A DNA stretch of 6,885 nt from an uncultured Candidatus Saccharibacteria bacterium (GTDB taxonomy: Bacteria; Patescibacteria; Saccharimonadia; Saccharimonadales; CAMLKC01), in NCBI GenBank assembly GCA_946480595.1, contig CAMLKC010000053.1:1-6885 (forward strand), given 5' to 3'. Position numbers and translations under genes: made by a program. This document shows, one piece after another, positions 4,713 through 6,885 of the stretch (position 1 is its first letter; each line of letters begins with the position of its first letter). The notes beneath the pieces are model-generated. The model saw only the letters and a list, made by a program, of their open reading frames with translations. It had not been told where the DNA came from and ran no database searches.

Positions 4713-5627
4713 ATGGACGTCGTATTGCCTGTAGATAAATGGCGCTACCTGGTTACAACGGGCCTATGGCCAAAAAAGGGGAATTTTGATCCTGTAGGCT
4801 GGTGCTCGAACTTTACACAAGATGAGCTGCCATATGCACTCAGGTTGTTAGAGGGGTTCACTTTTTTTGCCGATGAGCTAGTTAAGCAAATGTTCAGGAG
4901 CGCGTTTTTAAGTGTTTCTCAAACAGTTGTGACAGATAAAAACGACTTGTCCAATGCACGTTTGCAGTGGACTAGTTTTGTTGAGTCTTTAGTGGTGGTT
5001 CGTGTCACTGGGGAAGTTCCCACGGATGCTGACAGCGGCTTCGCATTCTCTCGGCTAGCTAGAGACGTGCTGCTGTTAGATGAGGGCAGGATAGCCGCTC
5101 CGGGAGCAGCAGTTAATTATCTGGCATCAGGTGGCATGGCCAACGTACTGTTTGTTGACGATTTTGTAGGTTCAGGAAATCAGTTTTCTGATACGTGGAA
5201 AAGAGCCTATCCAGTGGCAGGCGGGGGAACCTCATCGTTTAAAGAAATATACGCGTCGATTGGGGGCGCGGTACGATTTCTATATTGCCCAGTTATCTGT
5301 ACCGAATTAGGTAAAGGAAATATTGCTAGGGATTGTGGTGGGGTTGAAATAATACCGGCGCACTTTTATACATCCCGACAAAGTGCAATTAGCAATGATT
5401 CTGCGATTTGGCGGGAGGATATGCGAACTGAGGGCCCTGAGTTCGTCCGATCTGCGAGCGCTCGCGCTGGGATTCCCGACAACGATGGCGGGGAGGGGTG
5501 CTGGCGAGGCTTTCATAAGCTAGGGCTTGCCCTTGCTTTCTCCCACGGTTTTCCTGATGCCACGCTTCCAATTTTTTATAGTCAGTTGAATGGCTGGAAG
5601 CCGTTACTAAAGAAAGGTGCATTGTGA
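4713..5627 (+). CDS. Phosphoribosyltransferase-like protein of conflict systems (PRTase-CE-like)
   Basis: The protein has 304 residues. The core VLFVDDFVGSGNQF (145-158) is the PRPP-binding loop of type I phosphoribosyltransferases: hydrophobic strand, Asp149-Asp150, then the Gly/Ser loop GSG (153-155) that holds the 5-phosphate. An N-terminal helical part precedes it (W10, W19, W30, aromatic FTFFADELVKQMF at 49-61). The end, LAFSHGFPDATLPIFYSQLNGWKPLLK (274-300), resembles the conserved tail of PRTase-like proteins found beside ORC/CDC6-type ATPases in predicted immune operons. It may transfer or release a base using PRPP, or only sense PRPP or a nucleotide. I cannot see which base it would use. 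TTGGGGC lies just ahead of the ATG, 12 bases after the dUTPase stop. The stop overlaps the next start in TGATG. Confidence is high for the PRTase fold and moderate for the conflict subfamily. Confidence 0.8.
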   Translation: MDVVLPVDKWRYLVTTGLWPKKGNFDPVGWCSNFTQDELPYALRLLEGFTFFADELVKQMFRSAFLSVSQTVVTDKNDLSNARLQWTSFVESLVVVRVTGEVPTDADSGFAFSRLARDVLLLDEGRIAAPGAAVNYLASGGMANVLFVDDFVGSGNQFSDTWKRAYPVAGGGTSSFKEIYASIGGAVRFLYCPVICTELGKGNIARDCGGVEIIPAHFYTSRQSAISNDSAIWREDMRTEGPEFVRSASARAGIPDNDGGEGCWRGFHKLGLALAFSHGFPDATLPIFYSQLNGWKPLLKKGAL

Positions 5628-6885
5628 TGACTTCAGAGCCGCTTGATACTACTCAACGACTAAGTAAGACATTGGGGTTATATAAGGCTGAATGGTTAAA
5701 TGAGGCTATTTTCTCACTATTCAATGAACCCTCCTATTTTGATGAGCTGAGAACTCATCGTCCTTGTGTTCTAATTGGCGGCCGAGGCACTGGAAAAACA
5801 ACCGTTTTGCGAGGTTTGTCGTATCAAGGCCAGAAAGCCTTATCTAGCAACACTATTCCGGTTAAAGATTGGCCATTCTACGGTTTATATTATCGGGTTA
5901 ATACTAATAGGGTTACTGCTTTTAGAGGCGCGGAGCTGACAGAGGATAAGTGGTCTTCCTACTTTGGGCATTATGTCAACCTTATTTTCTGTCAGCAAAT
6001 GTTGGATTTTGTTAGTTGGTTTAAGCTGAACGGTGGGGGTGAGATTCAGGTTCGATCTGGTGACCTAAGGAAAGTAGCTGCTACACTTGGGCTTGAGGAT
6101 ATAAACTCTTGTGAAGATTTAGCGGAAGAGATTGAGTATCTTATATTAGATTTCGAATCTCTGATAAATACAGTGGTAGATAACCCCCCTGAACGGATAT
6201 CGACGTTAGGAGCCCCACTAGATGCGTTGGCCAGAGCGCTGCTTGCATCGCAGGAGCTTGAAGGTAAGCAATTTTACTTTTTGATAGATGAGTTCGAAAA
6301 CTTCGAAGACTATCAGCAACGGGTTCTTAACACGATAATAAAACATGCCAATACAGACTACACATTTAAGGTTGGCGTCAGGGAGCTCGGATGGCGGCAG
6401 CGAGCTACTTTAAATCCGAATGAACAGCTTACATCCCCAGCTGACTATGCACGTATTAGCATTGCTGATCGATTAAATGACACTAGATTTCCAGCTTTTG
6501 CGGAGTCGGTAATCCGGCAGAGGATAATCAGTGCCTTTTCGGATGAAACTTCAGTAATCGCCACACCTCAGCAGCTGTTGCCAGCTATGACCGAGCTGGA
6601 AGAAGCCGAAATACTGCTTGGGCACGACGGAGTACAAAAGCTAAAAGACAGGCTGTCCAAAATTGCGCCACCTACGCTCGTTAGCGATGCAAATGAAATA
6701 GAACCTGGTTATTTATATTTCTTAAGCTACATGGCTAATGACGATGATGCATTATTTTGTCAAAATTTGAAATCTTGGTTAGATAATAAATCTGAATGGA
6801 AACATCGCCTGGATAACCATTTCCATGCATCGTTATATTCAATTAGGAAGGGTAAGCGCGGAATTAGCAAGTATTACGCAGGTTG
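5627..6885 (+). CDS. ORC/CDC6-like P-loop AAA ATPase (3' end beyond window)
   Basis: This is an open frame of 419 codons to the window edge with no stop, so it is partial. The Walker A motif is GGRGTGKTT (51-59) after a hydrophobic strand (CVLI). The Walker B motif is FYFLIDEFENF (216-226) with D221 and E222. The following segment, QQRVLNTIIKH then FKVGVRELGWRQR (247-259), fits the strand and arginine-containing segment after Walker B in ORC/CDC6-type ATPases of bacterial conflict systems. The N-terminal SKTLGLYKAEWLNEAIFSLFNEPSYFDEL suits the helical lead-in. The ATG overlaps the PRTase stop by one base (TGATG), with GAAAGG 9 bases upstream, so coupled translation is likely. Its probable job is an ATP-driven switch or sensor controlling the dUTPase and PRTase. 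Alternatives are a STAND-type NTPase or another AAA subgroup; the missing C-terminus would help decide. Confidence 0.82.
   Translation, partial: MTSEPLDTTQRLSKTLGLYKAEWLNEAIFSLFNEPSYFDELRTHRPCVLIGGRGTGKTTVLRGLSYQGQKALSSNTIPVKDWPFYGLYYRVNTNRVTAFRGAELTEDKWSSYFGHYVNLIFCQQMLDFVSWFKLNGGGEIQVRSGDLRKVAATLGLEDINSCEDLAEEIEYLILDFESLINTVVDNPPERISTLGAPLDALARALLASQELEGKQFYFLIDEFENFEDYQQRVLNTIIKHANTDYTFKVGVRELGWRQRATLNPNEQLTSPADYARISIADRLNDTRFPAFAESVIRQRIISAFSDETSVIATPQQLLPAMTELEEAEILLGHDGVQKLKDRLSKIAPPTLVSDANEIEPGYLYFLSYMANDDDALFCQNLKSWLDNKSEWKHRLDNHFHASLYSIRKGKRGISKYYAG

Noticed and set aside
5307..5622. Two minus-strand open frames opposite the PRTase gene
   Set aside because: They are shadows of the PRTase coding strand, with low-quality composition and no start signals.

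Overview
The window looks like accessory DNA of a Gram-negative proteobacterium, most likely a Pseudomonas-type gammaproteobacterium. It combines a P-type (Trb) conjugation gene group, moderately GC-rich codon use, and a lower-GC cargo operon encoding nucleotide-handling enzymes. An integrative conjugative element, plasmid or genomic island is the natural setting. No integrase, relaxase, replication gene, tRNA, rRNA or complete insertion sequence is visible, so the carrier cannot be named.

Left block (about 372-3324, minus strand): a compact four-gene operon read right to left. It encodes TrbJ (VirB5-like secreted protein), a 62-residue membrane-anchored protein in the position of TrbK, TrbL (VirB6-like multi-spanning channel protein) and a 106-residue one-helix protein. 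Gaps are 2 bases or less, or a 4-base overlap. The operon ends in a good rho-independent terminator. trbB-E are absent upstream and trbF/G/I are absent downstream, so this is a stand-alone trbJ-K-L module. The C-terminal codons of trbJ are repeated at the end of the 62-residue gene, and in both places the same bases form the Shine-Dalgarno sequence of the next gene at identical spacing.

Flank (1-371): no convincing gene. It holds two families of short direct repeats.

Central intergenic region (3325-4043): a small dyad ahead of trbJ, five to six tandem 10-bp units exactly one helical repeat apart, a nested stem-loop region around 3611-3697, and two overlapping open frames of doubtful coding value.

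Right block (4044-6885, plus strand, continuing past the window): three tightly linked genes. They encode an all-alpha dUTPase-type nucleotide pyrophosphohydrolase with intact metal-binding and nucleotide motifs, a phosphoribosyltransferase-like protein of the kind seen in conflict systems (PRTase-CE-like), and a P-loop ATPase resembling the ORC/CDC6-type AAA proteins that accompany such PRTases. The third gene is cut by the window end. My interpretation is a nucleotide-centred anti-phage or anti-plasmid system. The ATPase would sense or switch, and the two enzymes would alter the nucleotide/PRPP pool. Function is inferred from domains and gene order, not shown. This cassette is the most interesting part of the window.
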